Assembly: GCA_001785195.1 (NCBI GenBank)
Contig: MFTB01000010.1
Coordinates: forward strand, 1 to 35,536
DNA from: Candidatus Muproteobacteria bacterium RIFCSPHIGHO2_12_FULL_60_33
GTDB lineage: Bacteria; Pseudomonadota; Gammaproteobacteria; Acidiferrobacterales; Sulfurifustaceae
Length of the DNA: 35,536 nucleotides
Direction of reading: 5' to 3'
Below are positions 14,878 to 22,540 of this stretch, one piece after another. Both the position numbers and the translations under genes were made by a program. The stretch's first letter is position 1, and each line of letters starts with the position of its first letter. The notes beneath the pieces are model-generated. The model ran no database searches and had not been told where the DNA came from. It saw nothing but the letters and a program-made list of their open reading frames with translations.

Positions 14878-15003
14878 GGAAGGTCTGATTAATTATGATT
14901 ATTTGACGCCAAGGCGCAAAGAAAAAGCTCGGAAAAATAACTGAAAAAATCTTTGCGTCTTTGCGTCTCTGCGTTGAAAACTAATAAATCAGAGTTTCCT
15001 TAA
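14874..15003. repeat. Palindromic element with 8-bp internal period between convergent genes
   Basis: The outer arms (14874-14895 and 14982-15003, 22 bp, three mismatches) both begin with TTAAGGAA read inward. The inner arms (GACGCCAAGGCGCAAAGA, and TCTTTGCG-TCTTTGCG-TCTCTGCG on the right) are built from an 8-bp unit. The stop codons of the histidine kinase (TAA 14875-14877) and the aminotransferase (15000-15002) both fall inside the terminal TTAA. Terminal motif and TTGACGCC junction are shared with the element at 10473-10612. Confidence 0.88.
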
Positions 15004-16148
15004 AGATAATTCCGCAAACGCGACACGCCCTCGCGCAGATTCTCGAGCGTGTTGGCGTAGGAAAAGCGCACATGCTGCGCCGCCCGATGACTCCCGAAGT
15101 CGAGGCCCGGCGTGATGGCCACCCCGGTTTGCTCCAGCAGCCCGAGAGCAAAGGCCTGGCTGTCAGCGGTAAACCGCGAGCAATCCGCATATAAATAGAA
15201 GGCGCCTTGTGGGACCAGCGGGATCTCAAAACCCAGCTCACGCAAGGCCGGCAGAAGAAAGTCGCGCCTTTCACGAAAAACATCCCGACGGTTCTGCAAT
15301 TCCTGCTGCACCACGGCCTCGAAAGCGGCCAGCGCAGCGTATTGCGCCGGCGTGCTGGCGGCGAGAAAAATATTCTGGGCCAGTTTGTCGATGGCAGGGA
15401 CGTAAGAGATTGGCGCCACCATCCACCCCAGCCGCCAGCCGGTCATGCCGTAATATTTGGAGAAACTGTTCACCACGAACAGATTCTGCGAATGCGACAA
15501 CGCTGTCACCGCCTCTTCCCCGTAAACGAGACCGTGATAGATCTCATCCACGATCAATACTCCGCCCCGTTCTTCCACGGCCCGGACTATCTCGGCCATC
15601 CCATCCGGCGGAATAAGGGTGCCCGTGGGATTGGACGGTGAGGCCAGCAGCACGGCCACCGTGCGCCTGGTCCAGCGTCGGCGAACCAGATCGGCATTCA
15701 ACTGATATCCGGTCGAGGCATCCACCGGGATGGTCAGTGGCTCACCCTCGAACAGACTGACAAAATGGCGATTGCAGGGATAGCCAGGGTCGGCCATGAG
15801 CACCTGATCGCCCGGATTGATCAATGCGGCAAATATCAGTTGCAAGGCGCCGGAGGCGCCGGGCGTGACCACCACCCTGCCGGCATCCGGCCGAACATGG
15901 GCCGGATAGCTCGAGGCGATGGCGGCGCGCAGTTCCGGCAGGCCGAGCGCGGGGGTGTAATGCGTGTGCCCAGCCTGGAGCGCCGCGATGCCCGCCTGAA
16001 CGATCGCTGGCGCCGTGGGAAAATCCGGCTCGCCGATTTCCATGTGGATCACGGAGCGGCCCTGCAACTCCATGGCACGGGCACGGGCAAGAATATCCAT
16101 GACATGGAACGGTTCGATCTTCGAGAGACGCGCAGCGGTTGGGTTCAT
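15000..16148 (-). CDS. PLP-dependent aminotransferase, class I/II (fold type I)
   Basis: A 382-residue aminotransferase. MEIGEPDFPT is the N-terminal substrate loop, TPGASGALQL binds the cofactor phosphate, SNPTG is at 172-176, D201 in VDEIYHGL contacts the pyridine nitrogen, and K231 in NSFSKYYGMTGWRLGW forms the Schiff base. FSYAN near the end carries the substrate-carboxylate arginine region (HVRFSYAN). It belongs to the broad aspartate/alanine/aromatic aminotransferase group; the substrate is not determinable from sequence. The start overlaps the stop of the upstream phosphatase gene by 4 bp. Confidence 0.9.
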   Translation of the reverse strand: MNPTAARLSKIEPFHVMDILARARAMELQGRSVIHMEIGEPDFPTAPAIVQAGIAALQAGHTHYTPALGLPELRAAIASSYPAHVRPDAGRVVVTPGASGALQLIFAALINPGDQVLMADPGYPCNRHFVSLFEGEPLTIPVDASTGYQLNADLVRRRWTRRTVAVLLASPSNPTGTLIPPDGMAEIVRAVEERGGVLIVDEIYHGLVYGEEAVTALSHSQNLFVVNSFSKYYGMTGWRLGWMVAPISYVPAIDKLAQNIFLAASTPAQYAALAAFEAVVQQELQNRRDVFRERRDFLLPALRELGFEIPLVPQGAFYLYADCSRFTADSQAFALGLLEQTGVAITPGLDFGSHRAAQHVRFSYANTLENLREGVSRLRNYL

Positions 16149-16909
16149 GGATCGGACAGCAATTGCCTGATCAATGTGAGATCGAGAATTCTCGAGCCGT
16201 TCGCCGGCGGCCCGGACAGAACCTGAAACGCCCGGCCGGGTTCTCCGAAATGATTCAGCACGATTGTCGCGCCGCGGAAATCATGTTGACGTGTATAGTC
16301 GTTGACGGTGATGACGGTCTTCAGTCCCGCCGCGTGCGCCGAGCACAGGCCATTTTCGGAATCCTCGAAGGCCATGCATTGCGCGGGCGGAAGTTTGAGC
16401 TGTTCCAGAACATGATGATAGATATCAGGCGCCGGCTTCTTTGCCGGCACCACGTCACCCGCGCCAATCGCTTCAAACCACGACTCGGCATCGGGCGAGA
16501 CGGTATGCTGTAACAAGGCGCGGACATTGGCCGGCGTGGTGGTCGTGGCGATCGCGAGGCGAATCCCTGCCTGGCGCGCCTCATCGAGCAGGCGCCGCAC
16601 ACCCGGTCGAAGCGGAATACCACCACGTTCCAGCAGGTCGGTGTAATGACGCGTCTTGGCGGCGTGCAAACGTTTTACCAGTGCGTCGAAATTGGCGGGT
16701 TTTCGATAATCCGGACGATAGCGTTCCACATAATGGCGCATGCGTTCCTTGCCGCCAGTCACCGTCAGGAGTTCGCCGTACAGACCGACATTCCACGCCC
16801 AGTCCAGCCCCGCCTCGGCGAATGCCTGATTGAAGGCCAGCCGGTGCCCGTCACGCTCGGTATCGGCCAGCGTCCCGTCAACATCGAAGATCAATGCCTT
16901 GAGTGTCAT
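16145..16909 (-). CDS. HAD-superfamily phosphatase, CbbY-like
   Basis: A 254-residue HAD hydrolase starting MTLKALIFDVDGTLADTERDGHRLAFN. The nucleophile and acid aspartates are in DVDGTLAD; motif II is ATTTTPANV; motif III is the lysine in PAKKPAPDIY; motif IV is FEDSENGL. The cap is helical (C1). Length and the DGTLADTE...H-R-AFN pattern match CbbY, which dephosphorylates xylulose-1,5-bisphosphate in Calvin-cycle organisms, and related beta-phosphoglucomutase-like enzymes. No RuBisCO genes are in the window, so the substrate is open. ATG at 16909 is preferred over a GTG four codons upstream. It probably forms an operon with the aminotransferase gene. Confidence 0.85.
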   Translation of the reverse strand: MTLKALIFDVDGTLADTERDGHRLAFNQAFAEAGLDWAWNVGLYGELLTVTGGKERMRHYVERYRPDYRKPANFDALVKRLHAAKTRHYTDLLERGGIPLRPGVRRLLDEARQAGIRLAIATTTTPANVRALLQHTVSPDAESWFEAIGAGDVVPAKKPAPDIYHHVLEQLKLPPAQCMAFEDSENGLCSAHAAGLKTVITVNDYTRQHDFRGATIVLNHFGEPGRAFQVLSGPPANGSRILDLTLIRQLLSDP

Positions 16910-17069
16910 GAAATTATCCACAAAAACAGGTCAAATTCGCTGTTACGGCAATACGTGTTGGCGGCATCTATACTCTTTGGTTGCGGCTCCGGAAGCTTTC
17001 TGATATAGATTCGCGCTTATTTTTTTACCCCCCACCCTTCAGGGGCAACATTATTGCAGGAGTTGAGGC

Positions 17070-17519
17070 ATGCCGGCCAGAAAAAAGAAGGAAAAGGAAC
17101 AATCCATCTCGCCTGTCATGGGCATCAAACCCTACGCGGCGAAAAAGGGCGAGAAGTACATGAACAAGAAACAGCAGGAACATTTCCGTGCTGTGCTGAA
17201 CGCGTGGAAAAGCGAACTGGAAGACGAGATCGCCCGCACCGTGCAACAGATGCGCGATGTGCCGGAAAATCCGCCTGACCCGAACGATCGCGCGAGCCAG
17301 GAAACCGACATGTCCCTCGAGCTGCGTTCACGCGACCGCGAACGCAAGCTCATCAAGAAAATCGACGAGGCGATCGAACGCATCGAGACCAGCGACTACG
17401 GCTACTGCGAAGTCTGCGGTGTCGAGATCGGTGTGGAGCGTCTTGAAGCCAGGCCCACCGCGGAACTTTGCATCGACTGTAAAACACTCGATGAGATCCG
17501 CGAAAAACAGATGGGTTGA
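17070..17519 (+). CDS. dksA: RNA polymerase-binding transcription factor DksA
   Basis: Binds the RNA polymerase secondary channel and, with ppGpp, adjusts rRNA and amino-acid promoters. The 149-residue protein has a lysine-rich N-terminus (1-30), a coiled coil (about 32-110) with the acidic tip PPDPNDRASQE (D70, D73, A75, equivalent to E. coli D71/D74/A76), and a zinc finger C113-x2-C116-x17-C134-x2-C137. The C-terminus IREKQMG is canonical. AGGAG precedes the ATG with good spacing. The gene stands alone, with uppP 140 bp downstream. Confidence 0.97.
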   Translation: MPARKKKEKEQSISPVMGIKPYAAKKGEKYMNKKQQEHFRAVLNAWKSELEDEIARTVQQMRDVPENPPDPNDRASQETDMSLELRSRDRERKLIKKIDEAIERIETSDYGYCEVCGVEIGVERLEARPTAELCIDCKTLDEIREKQMG

Positions 17520-17562
17520 AGTCGTCTTTCCAGCGAAATTCCCGTCATCATTTCCGTGAGAA

Positions 17563-17582
17563 CACCTGTCGACAGACAGGTG
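17563..17582. other. Perfect hairpin between dksA and uppP
   Basis: CACCTGTC-GACA-GACAGGTG, 8-bp arms, no T tract. It could act as a weak attenuator or mRNA 3' end; the function is not clear. Confidence 0.4.
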
Positions 17583-17659
17583 GCGTGGCCGCGAACAAGT
17601 CCGACATCGCGCGCATGAATGCCTGCTATCATTCACATAACGAGCTGATTGGCTGACTC

Positions 17660-18454
17660 ATGGAACTTCCACTGCTGATCAAGGCACTGATTCTCGGCAT
17701 CATCGAGGGATTGACCGAGTTTCTGCCGGTATCTTCCACGGGACATCTGATCATCGTGGGTGATCTGCTCGACTTCAACGACGACAAAGGAAAGGTGTTC
17801 GAAATCGTCATCCAGCTCGGCGCCATACTTGGCGTGGTCTGGGATTATCGGGCACGTGTCGGCCGCCTGATCACGGGATTGAACACAAAGCACGAGCAGC
17901 GTTTTCTGCTGAACCTGTTCATTGCGTTCCTTCCCGCCGCGGTGGCGGGCCTGTTGCTGCACCAGCAGATCAAGACGTACTTATTCAATCCCATAACCGT
18001 GGCGTGGGCGCTCATCGTCGGCGGGTTCGTGATCCTGTGGATCGAACGGCTGCCTCTACGTGTGCGCGTCACCAGCATGGAAAATCTCGGTCCGGTGGAC
18101 GCCTTGAAAATTGGCATCGCCCAGACATTTTCGCTCTTCCCCGGCGTGTCGCGCGCCGGCGCCACCATCATGGGCGGGTTGCTCGCCGGCCTGTCGCGCA
18201 CCGCCGCCACCGAGTTTTCCTTTCTGCTGGCGATGCCGATCATGTTCGCGGCCACGTTTTTCGAGCTGATAAAAAACCATGCCCTGTTCGAGGCCGCCGA
18301 TGTCCCGATCTTCGCCACCGGGTTTGTGGCTTCCTTCCTGTCCGCGCTCATTGTGGTCAAGATTTTTCTGCGCTTCGTTTCAAATCACAATTTCACGTCA
18401 TTCGCGATTTATCGCATTGTTTTCGGCGTGCTGGTCTTGTGGTATTTCCGGTAG
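17660..18454 (+). CDS. uppP: Undecaprenyl-diphosphate phosphatase
   Basis: Recycles the lipid carrier for peptidoglycan and other envelope polymers and gives bacitracin resistance. The 264-residue multi-spanning membrane protein (about eight hydrophobic segments) has the conserved EGLTEFLPVSSTGHL (16-30, with E16/E20 and H29) and PGVSRAGAT (161-169, catalytic arginine R165). Length and motifs match the BacA/UppP family. It is followed after 9 bp by a DedA-family gene, likely in the same transcript. Confidence 0.96.
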   Translation: MELPLLIKALILGIIEGLTEFLPVSSTGHLIIVGDLLDFNDDKGKVFEIVIQLGAILGVVWDYRARVGRLITGLNTKHEQRFLLNLFIAFLPAAVAGLLLHQQIKTYLFNPITVAWALIVGGFVILWIERLPLRVRVTSMENLGPVDALKIGIAQTFSLFPGVSRAGATIMGGLLAGLSRTAATEFSFLLAMPIMFAATFFELIKNHALFEAADVPIFATGFVASFLSALIVVKIFLRFVSNHNFTSFAIYRIVFGVLVLWYFR

Positions 18455-18463
18455 CCAACTGTC

Positions 18464-19099
18464 ATGGAGATCATCGCGCAGGTTATTGACATCTTTCTGC
18501 ACCTCGACCATTACCTGGGCGCATTCGTCCGCGAGTACGGTTCGTGGATTTATTTGCTTCTCTTCCTGATCGTTTTCGCCGAGACCGGTCTTGTGATCAT
18601 GCCGCTGCTGCCCGGCGATTCCCTGCTGTTTGTCACTGGAACGCTGGCGGCGGCGGGTGGCATGGACGTGACGTGGATCATCGTTATCCTCATCAGCGCG
18701 GCAATCTGCGGTGACAACACCAATTACTGGGTCGGCCACCACCTGGGCCCCAAGGTGTTCCGCCGTCACGATGCACGATTCCTCAACCCCCGGCATCTGG
18801 AACGCGCACAGGAATTTTACGCGCGTCATGGCGCCAAGGCCGTGATGATCGGGCGGTTTCTTCCCATCATCCGCACCTTCGTGCCGTTCGTGGCGGGCAT
18901 CGGCCGCATGCCCTACCTCCGGTTTTTTTCCTTCAGTATCCTCGGCACGCTGCTGTGGGTCCTGTCGTTCGTGCTGGCCGGTTATTTCTTCGGCAACATC
19001 CCGGTCGTGAAACGCAACCTCACCTTCATGATCCTCGCCATCATCGTGGTTTCGCTCCTGCCCGGCGCGATCGGGTACTGGCGCAGCCGCCGCGCCTAG
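18464..19099 (+). CDS. DedA-family membrane protein
   Basis: A 211-residue inner-membrane protein. Family hallmarks are the early FAETGLVIMPLLPGDSLLFVTGTLAAAG, then GDNTNYWVGHHLGP, the FYARHGAKAVMIGRFLPIIRTFVPFVAGIGRM block with essential arginines, and a C-terminal pair of membrane helices. Some DedA proteins act as undecaprenyl-phosphate flippases, which would suit the adjacent uppP: one dephosphorylates the carrier and the other returns it across the membrane. That pairing is inferred from context and family knowledge. Confidence 0.93.
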   Translation: MEIIAQVIDIFLHLDHYLGAFVREYGSWIYLLLFLIVFAETGLVIMPLLPGDSLLFVTGTLAAAGGMDVTWIIVILISAAICGDNTNYWVGHHLGPKVFRRHDARFLNPRHLERAQEFYARHGAKAVMIGRFLPIIRTFVPFVAGIGRMPYLRFFSFSILGTLLWVLSFVLAGYFFGNIPVVKRNLTFMILAIIVVSLLPGAIGYWRSRRA

Positions 19100-19105
19100 C
19101 GTTAC

Positions 19106-19120
19106 GCCGGTTTCACCGGC
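19106..19120. repeat. Short REP-like hairpin after the dedA gene
   Basis: GCCGGT-TTC-ACCGGC just after the stop codon, with no T run. It may stabilise or terminate the uppP-dedA message. Confidence 0.45.
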
Positions 19121-19195
19121 ATAAACGCCGCCATCGCCTCATTCGGTCTGATATTCAAGCCTATTCAAGACTTTGAATGTGCCCATGGCTGCGCT

Positions 19196-20446
19196 ATGGT
19201 TAATCGAATGGACACAGAAACACCCGGCGCCGGCAAAGCCATGCAGGATGCCAACATCCATGCCGGTCATGGAATGAGCAGGATACCGGAACCCCCCGCG
19301 CCCGCGGCCGAGAAGGTGCGGGTGCTGGTGGCGGACGACTCGCGCATCATTCACAAGGCCATCAGCAAGATCCTGAGCAGCGAATTTGAACTCATCGAGG
19401 CCGAGGACGGCGAAACTGCCTGGGAACAGCTGCTGAAGGATGATTCCATCCAGGTTCTGGTTTCCGACATCCAGATGCCCAAGCTCGACGGCTACTCACT
19501 CATCTGCCGTATTCGTGCCACCGACACCGAGCGTGTTCGCAGTATCCCCATCATTGTCATTACCGGTGCGGATGACGAGCTGACACGCGAGCGTGCGTTC
19601 GCCTGCGGCGCCACCGACTTCATCATCAAACCCATTGACGGCGTACAGTTACTGGCACGAACCCGCGCGCACGCCAAGCTCGACCAGACTGCGCGCAAGC
19701 TGGAGGAAACCACCACCGCACTCGAAGAGCAGACGGCGGTCGATCCGCTCACGCAACTCCACAGCCGGCGTTATCTCATCCAGCACGGGGTGCAGGACCT
19801 GGCCTACTCCAGACGCCATAATATCGATCTGTCGGTTATACGCGTTGATATTGATGATTTCCGCACCATCTACAAAAAGCACGGTGACCAGGTCAGCGAT
19901 CGGATTCTGGTCTGGCTCGCCAAGATTCTGGCGGCCACCAGCCGCACCGAAGATACCGTGGCACGCATCGACAGCAGTGAGTTTGCCATCCTGGCACCGT
20001 CTTCCGGGCGCATGGAAGCCGCCGTGCTCTGCGAACGGGCACGCACGGCGGCAGCCGCCGAGCCTTTCAAGAATGAAAGTGTATCCATCCCGCTGACGAT
20101 CAGCCTGGGCTTGTCCACGCTCGGCCGCGACCCCGGTGAAACCATCGAGGAACTGCTCGCGCTCGCCGAGCAGCGTATGACACTCGCCAAGGCGGCCGGT
20201 GGCAATCGCCTCGGCGTCAGCTATCAGGAGGAGGCCCCGAAACCCGAAGAGGCCGTCATCGAACAACCCGACCTCGAAACCGCGCTCAAGATGCTCGGCG
20301 CCAACGAAGGCGGCAAGCTGGTGCCGTTTCTGCCGGATCTGATCAATCGTTGCCTGCCCCTGCTGGAATTCTGCAACAAGAAGCTCGACCTCGGATTGGG
20401 CTTCGCCATTGAGTCGCTTAAGGACAAGCTCTCCGATATGCGATAA
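19196..20446 (+). CDS. Response regulator with degenerate GGDEF domain
   Basis: A 416-residue protein. The REC domain (about 41-160) has acidic pair D47/D48, phosphoacceptor D91 (LVSDIQMPKLDG), T123 and K145. A coiled coil (160-182) leads to a GGDEF-like domain that begins with the canonical VDPLTQLHSRRYL and keeps VDIDDF at the metal site. The signature, however, reads DSSEF (259-263) instead of GGDEF/GGEEF. Diguanylate cyclase activity is therefore unlikely; the domain could bind GTP or act as a protein interface. A C-terminal tail of about 60 residues (365-416) is unassigned. Start: ATG 19196, alternatively 19208; neither has a clear Shine-Dalgarno. Confidence 0.88.
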   Translation: MVNRMDTETPGAGKAMQDANIHAGHGMSRIPEPPAPAAEKVRVLVADDSRIIHKAISKILSSEFELIEAEDGETAWEQLLKDDSIQVLVSDIQMPKLDGYSLICRIRATDTERVRSIPIIVITGADDELTRERAFACGATDFIIKPIDGVQLLARTRAHAKLDQTARKLEETTTALEEQTAVDPLTQLHSRRYLIQHGVQDLAYSRRHNIDLSVIRVDIDDFRTIYKKHGDQVSDRILVWLAKILAATSRTEDTVARIDSSEFAILAPSSGRMEAAVLCERARTAAAAEPFKNESVSIPLTISLGLSTLGRDPGETIEELLALAEQRMTLAKAAGGNRLGVSYQEEAPKPEEAVIEQPDLETALKMLGANEGGKLVPFLPDLINRCLPLLEFCNKKLDLGLGFAIESLKDKLSDMR

Positions 20447-20475
20447 TGGCTCCATCAGCCCGATCGGTAGGGACC

Positions 20476-20943
20476 ATGAACAGCCGTGACGCGTTTTACA
20501 AAGCCTTTCGTGGAAATTTCAGCAGCCTGCTGAGTTGGCAACAACTCGACGAATTCTGGAAAGTGGTGCGCGGCAAGGCCGATGCCGGCTGGTACATCTA
20601 CGCCATCGGCACACCGGTTCCCACCCAAATATCCTCAACCGAGGATGTTGTGAAATTCATCAACGAAGTGGATGCGCTCCTGCGCAAAGAGCACTATGAG
20701 GATTACTGCGGAATTGTGTACGCGGACAGCAAACAAGATCCCGCGCTGATCAAAATCTTCGATCCCGACAATCTTGGGGTCTCCTGCGGTTTCAGCAACA
20801 ATCCACCGCTGCCCGGCTGGGTACTGAGCCTGATACCCCCGCAACCGTTGGAAGCCAAACGCCCGTTACCCGCCGGCCGCCTGCGCTGGTGGCAGACGAT
20901 CTGGGCCCGATACCTGACCATGCCAGTAAGACCCATAAAATGA
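20476..20943 (+). CDS. Conserved-looking hypothetical protein
   Basis: A 155-residue soluble protein starting MNSRDAFYKAFRGNFSSLLSW. It contains LDEFWKVVRGKADAGWYIYAIG, VVKFINEVDALLRKEHYEDYCGIVYAD and a tryptophan-rich C-terminus (GRLRWWQTIWARYL). I do not recognise a named family; the pattern looks like a small alpha/beta protein. The start at 20476 has AGGG at suitable spacing; the ATG at 20446 overlaps the stop of the upstream regulator gene and would add ten residues. It probably shares a transcript with that regulator. Confidence 0.7.
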   Translation: MNSRDAFYKAFRGNFSSLLSWQQLDEFWKVVRGKADAGWYIYAIGTPVPTQISSTEDVVKFINEVDALLRKEHYEDYCGIVYADSKQDPALIKIFDPDNLGVSCGFSNNPPLPGWVLSLIPPQPLEAKRPLPAGRLRWWQTIWARYLTMPVRPIK

Positions 20944-21038
20944 AAAAAACGGGCCACAGAGGTCACAGAGTGAAAGCCTTTTTTTCCTATCTCTGTGTAC
21001 TCTGTGACCTCCGTGGCTAAAATCCTGGCTTTCATTTT
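20937..21038. repeat. Palindromic element with 9-bp internal units after the hypothetical gene
   Basis: Arms 20953-20971 and 20999-21017 are 19 bp with one mismatch (GCCACAGAGGTCACAGAGT). The right side is a tandem of CTCTGTGTA, CTCTGTGAC and CTCCGTGGC. Outer 9-bp arms AAAATGAAA/TTTCATTTT (20937-20945, 21030-21038) extend it; the left one contains the stop codon of the preceding gene. Same architecture as the other period-repeat palindromes but a different sequence. Confidence 0.85.
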
Positions 21039-21057
21039 GATATAAAAAATCTCCTCC

Positions 21058-22011
21058 ATGGATGGATGCTTTCAGCCCGCGTGGTGGTGCCGCGGTCCGC
21101 ATGCGCAGACCCTGTGGGCGCGTCTGGTGCGGCAGGCACCGGAAATCCGCTTCTGGCGCGAACGTCTGGAACTGCCCGACGGCGATTTCATCGACCTTGA
21201 CTGGTCTGAACATGGCAGCGGGCCGATCGTGATCGTTCTGCACGGTCTGGAGGGATCATCCGACTCGCCCTATGCCCGCGGAATCATGCAGGCGATCGAG
21301 CGCCGCGGTTGGCGTGGTGTGATCATGCACTTCCGTGGTTGCAGCAGCGAGCCCAATCGCCTGGCGCGCAGCTATCATTCCGGCGACACCGGTGATCTTT
21401 CCCATTTTATAAATACGCTCCGCCGCCGCGAACCGCGCACGCCGCTGGCCACGGTCGGTTTCTCGCTGGGAGGAAACGTTCTGCTCAAATGGCTGGGCAA
21501 GGCCGGCGGCGCGGCGCCGTTGCGCGCGGCCGTCGCGGTGTCGGTGCCCTATGTGCTGCGCGGCGCCGCGGAGCGGTTGAATCACGGCTTCTCGCGACTG
21601 TACCAATGGCAACTCTTACGCTCCCTGCGCGGCACCGTTGTCGAGAAACGCCGCCGTATCAAGCTGCCGCTCAACATCCAGGATCTGTCGACGCTGAAAA
21701 GTTTCCGCGATTTCGATGAGTACGTCACCGCCCCCCTGCACGGTTTTGACGGCGCTGACCATTACTACACCGTGTCGAGTTCGCGCCAATACCTCAAGGG
21801 GATTACCGTTCCCACGCTCCTGTTGCACGCGCGCGATGACCCGTTCATGACCGAAAAAGCCATCCCGGGACAAAATGAACTTTCTGAATCCGTGGTCCTG
21901 GAGGTCTCGACACACGGCGGCCATGTGGGCTTTGTAGCGGGCGCGTGGCCGTGGCGAGCGCGTTATTGGCTGGAAGAGCGCATCCCGGCCTATCTTGGTC
22001 AGTATCTATAA
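21058..22011 (+). CDS. YheT-type alpha/beta hydrolase
   Basis: A 317-residue hydrolase of the AB-hydrolase EMB8/YheT group. The characteristic N-terminus GPHAQTLWARLVR is followed by VLHGLEGSSDSPYARG (oxyanion region), MHFRGCSSEPN, the nucleophile serine in GFSLGGNVLLKWLG, the acid in LLHARDDPFM and the base in STHGGHVGFV. No signal peptide. Physiological substrates of this group are poorly known. The gene starts 41 bp after a palindromic element and has no obvious Shine-Dalgarno. It is convergent with the membrane protein gene at 22022. Confidence 0.92.
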   Translation: MDGCFQPAWWCRGPHAQTLWARLVRQAPEIRFWRERLELPDGDFIDLDWSEHGSGPIVIVLHGLEGSSDSPYARGIMQAIERRGWRGVIMHFRGCSSEPNRLARSYHSGDTGDLSHFINTLRRREPRTPLATVGFSLGGNVLLKWLGKAGGAAPLRAAVAVSVPYVLRGAAERLNHGFSRLYQWQLLRSLRGTVVEKRRRIKLPLNIQDLSTLKSFRDFDEYVTAPLHGFDGADHYYTVSSSRQYLKGITVPTLLLHARDDPFMTEKAIPGQNELSESVVLEVSTHGGHVGFVAGAWPWRARYWLEERIPAYLGQYL

Positions 22012-22032
22012 CGGGTAGCGATCACCCGTTAT
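22008..22032. terminator. Bidirectional terminator hairpin
   Basis: ATAACGGGT and ACCCGTTAT are perfect 9-bp arms around a seven-base loop. The hairpin overlaps the stop codons of both convergent genes, so it likely ends both transcripts. No long T tract follows. Confidence 0.6.
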
Positions 22033-22486
22033 CCTTGAAGTAATCACGTCGCCACCAGGTGTATAGCGCGAAACCCCACCAGCAAAGGACTACTACCACC
22101 GCCATCAACACAATCGCCTGCGTAATAAGAGTTTCATCAATGCCTTGCGATTGCAGTTGGCTCTCGAACCCGCTCATCCGGGCCTTGATGAATGTCTCCA
22201 GCGCCATGCGATCCAGTATCAACTGCAATTTGTCCAAGGTATAAAGAGCGGTCGTCACGAACACCAGCGTGTAGCCCCACCTTCTCGCGCTCCACAAGCC
22301 AATCCCCAGCCCCAGAAAAAGCGCGGCATAAACGAGATGGGAGATACCGGCGCTGATGCCGCCACGAATCTCTCCAAACAGGGGCACTTCGGAAGTGATC
22401 GAAAGCAACTCCCACGCGGCCGAGGCCATCAACAGCACAGCGGCGGTGCGGAACGTGAAATGACCCTTTTTTCTATCCGTTGCCAT
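22022..22486 (-). CDS. Small integral membrane protein, unknown function
   Basis: A 154-residue protein starting MATDRKKGHFTFRT, with four hydrophobic segments (about 12-30, 45-65, 68-85 and 125-145). It has conserved-looking GISHLVYAALFLGLGIGLWSARRWGYTL, reminiscent of DUF2127-like membrane proteins, but I cannot assign it firmly. The start at 22486 is supported by AAGGAGG eight bases upstream. It lies 54 bp after the DNA glycosylase gene on the same strand, at the end of the chromate cluster. Confidence 0.7.
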   Translation of the reverse strand: MATDRKKGHFTFRTAAVLLMASAAWELLSITSEVPLFGEIRGGISAGISHLVYAALFLGLGIGLWSARRWGYTLVFVTTALYTLDKLQLILDRMALETFIKARMSGFESQLQSQGIDETLITQAIVLMAVVVVLCWWGFALYTWWRRDYFKDNG

Positions 22487-22540
22487 GGGCAAATCCTCCT
22501 TGCAGTTGGCGCCGTCAATGTACCTATGCTGGGGTCAGTG

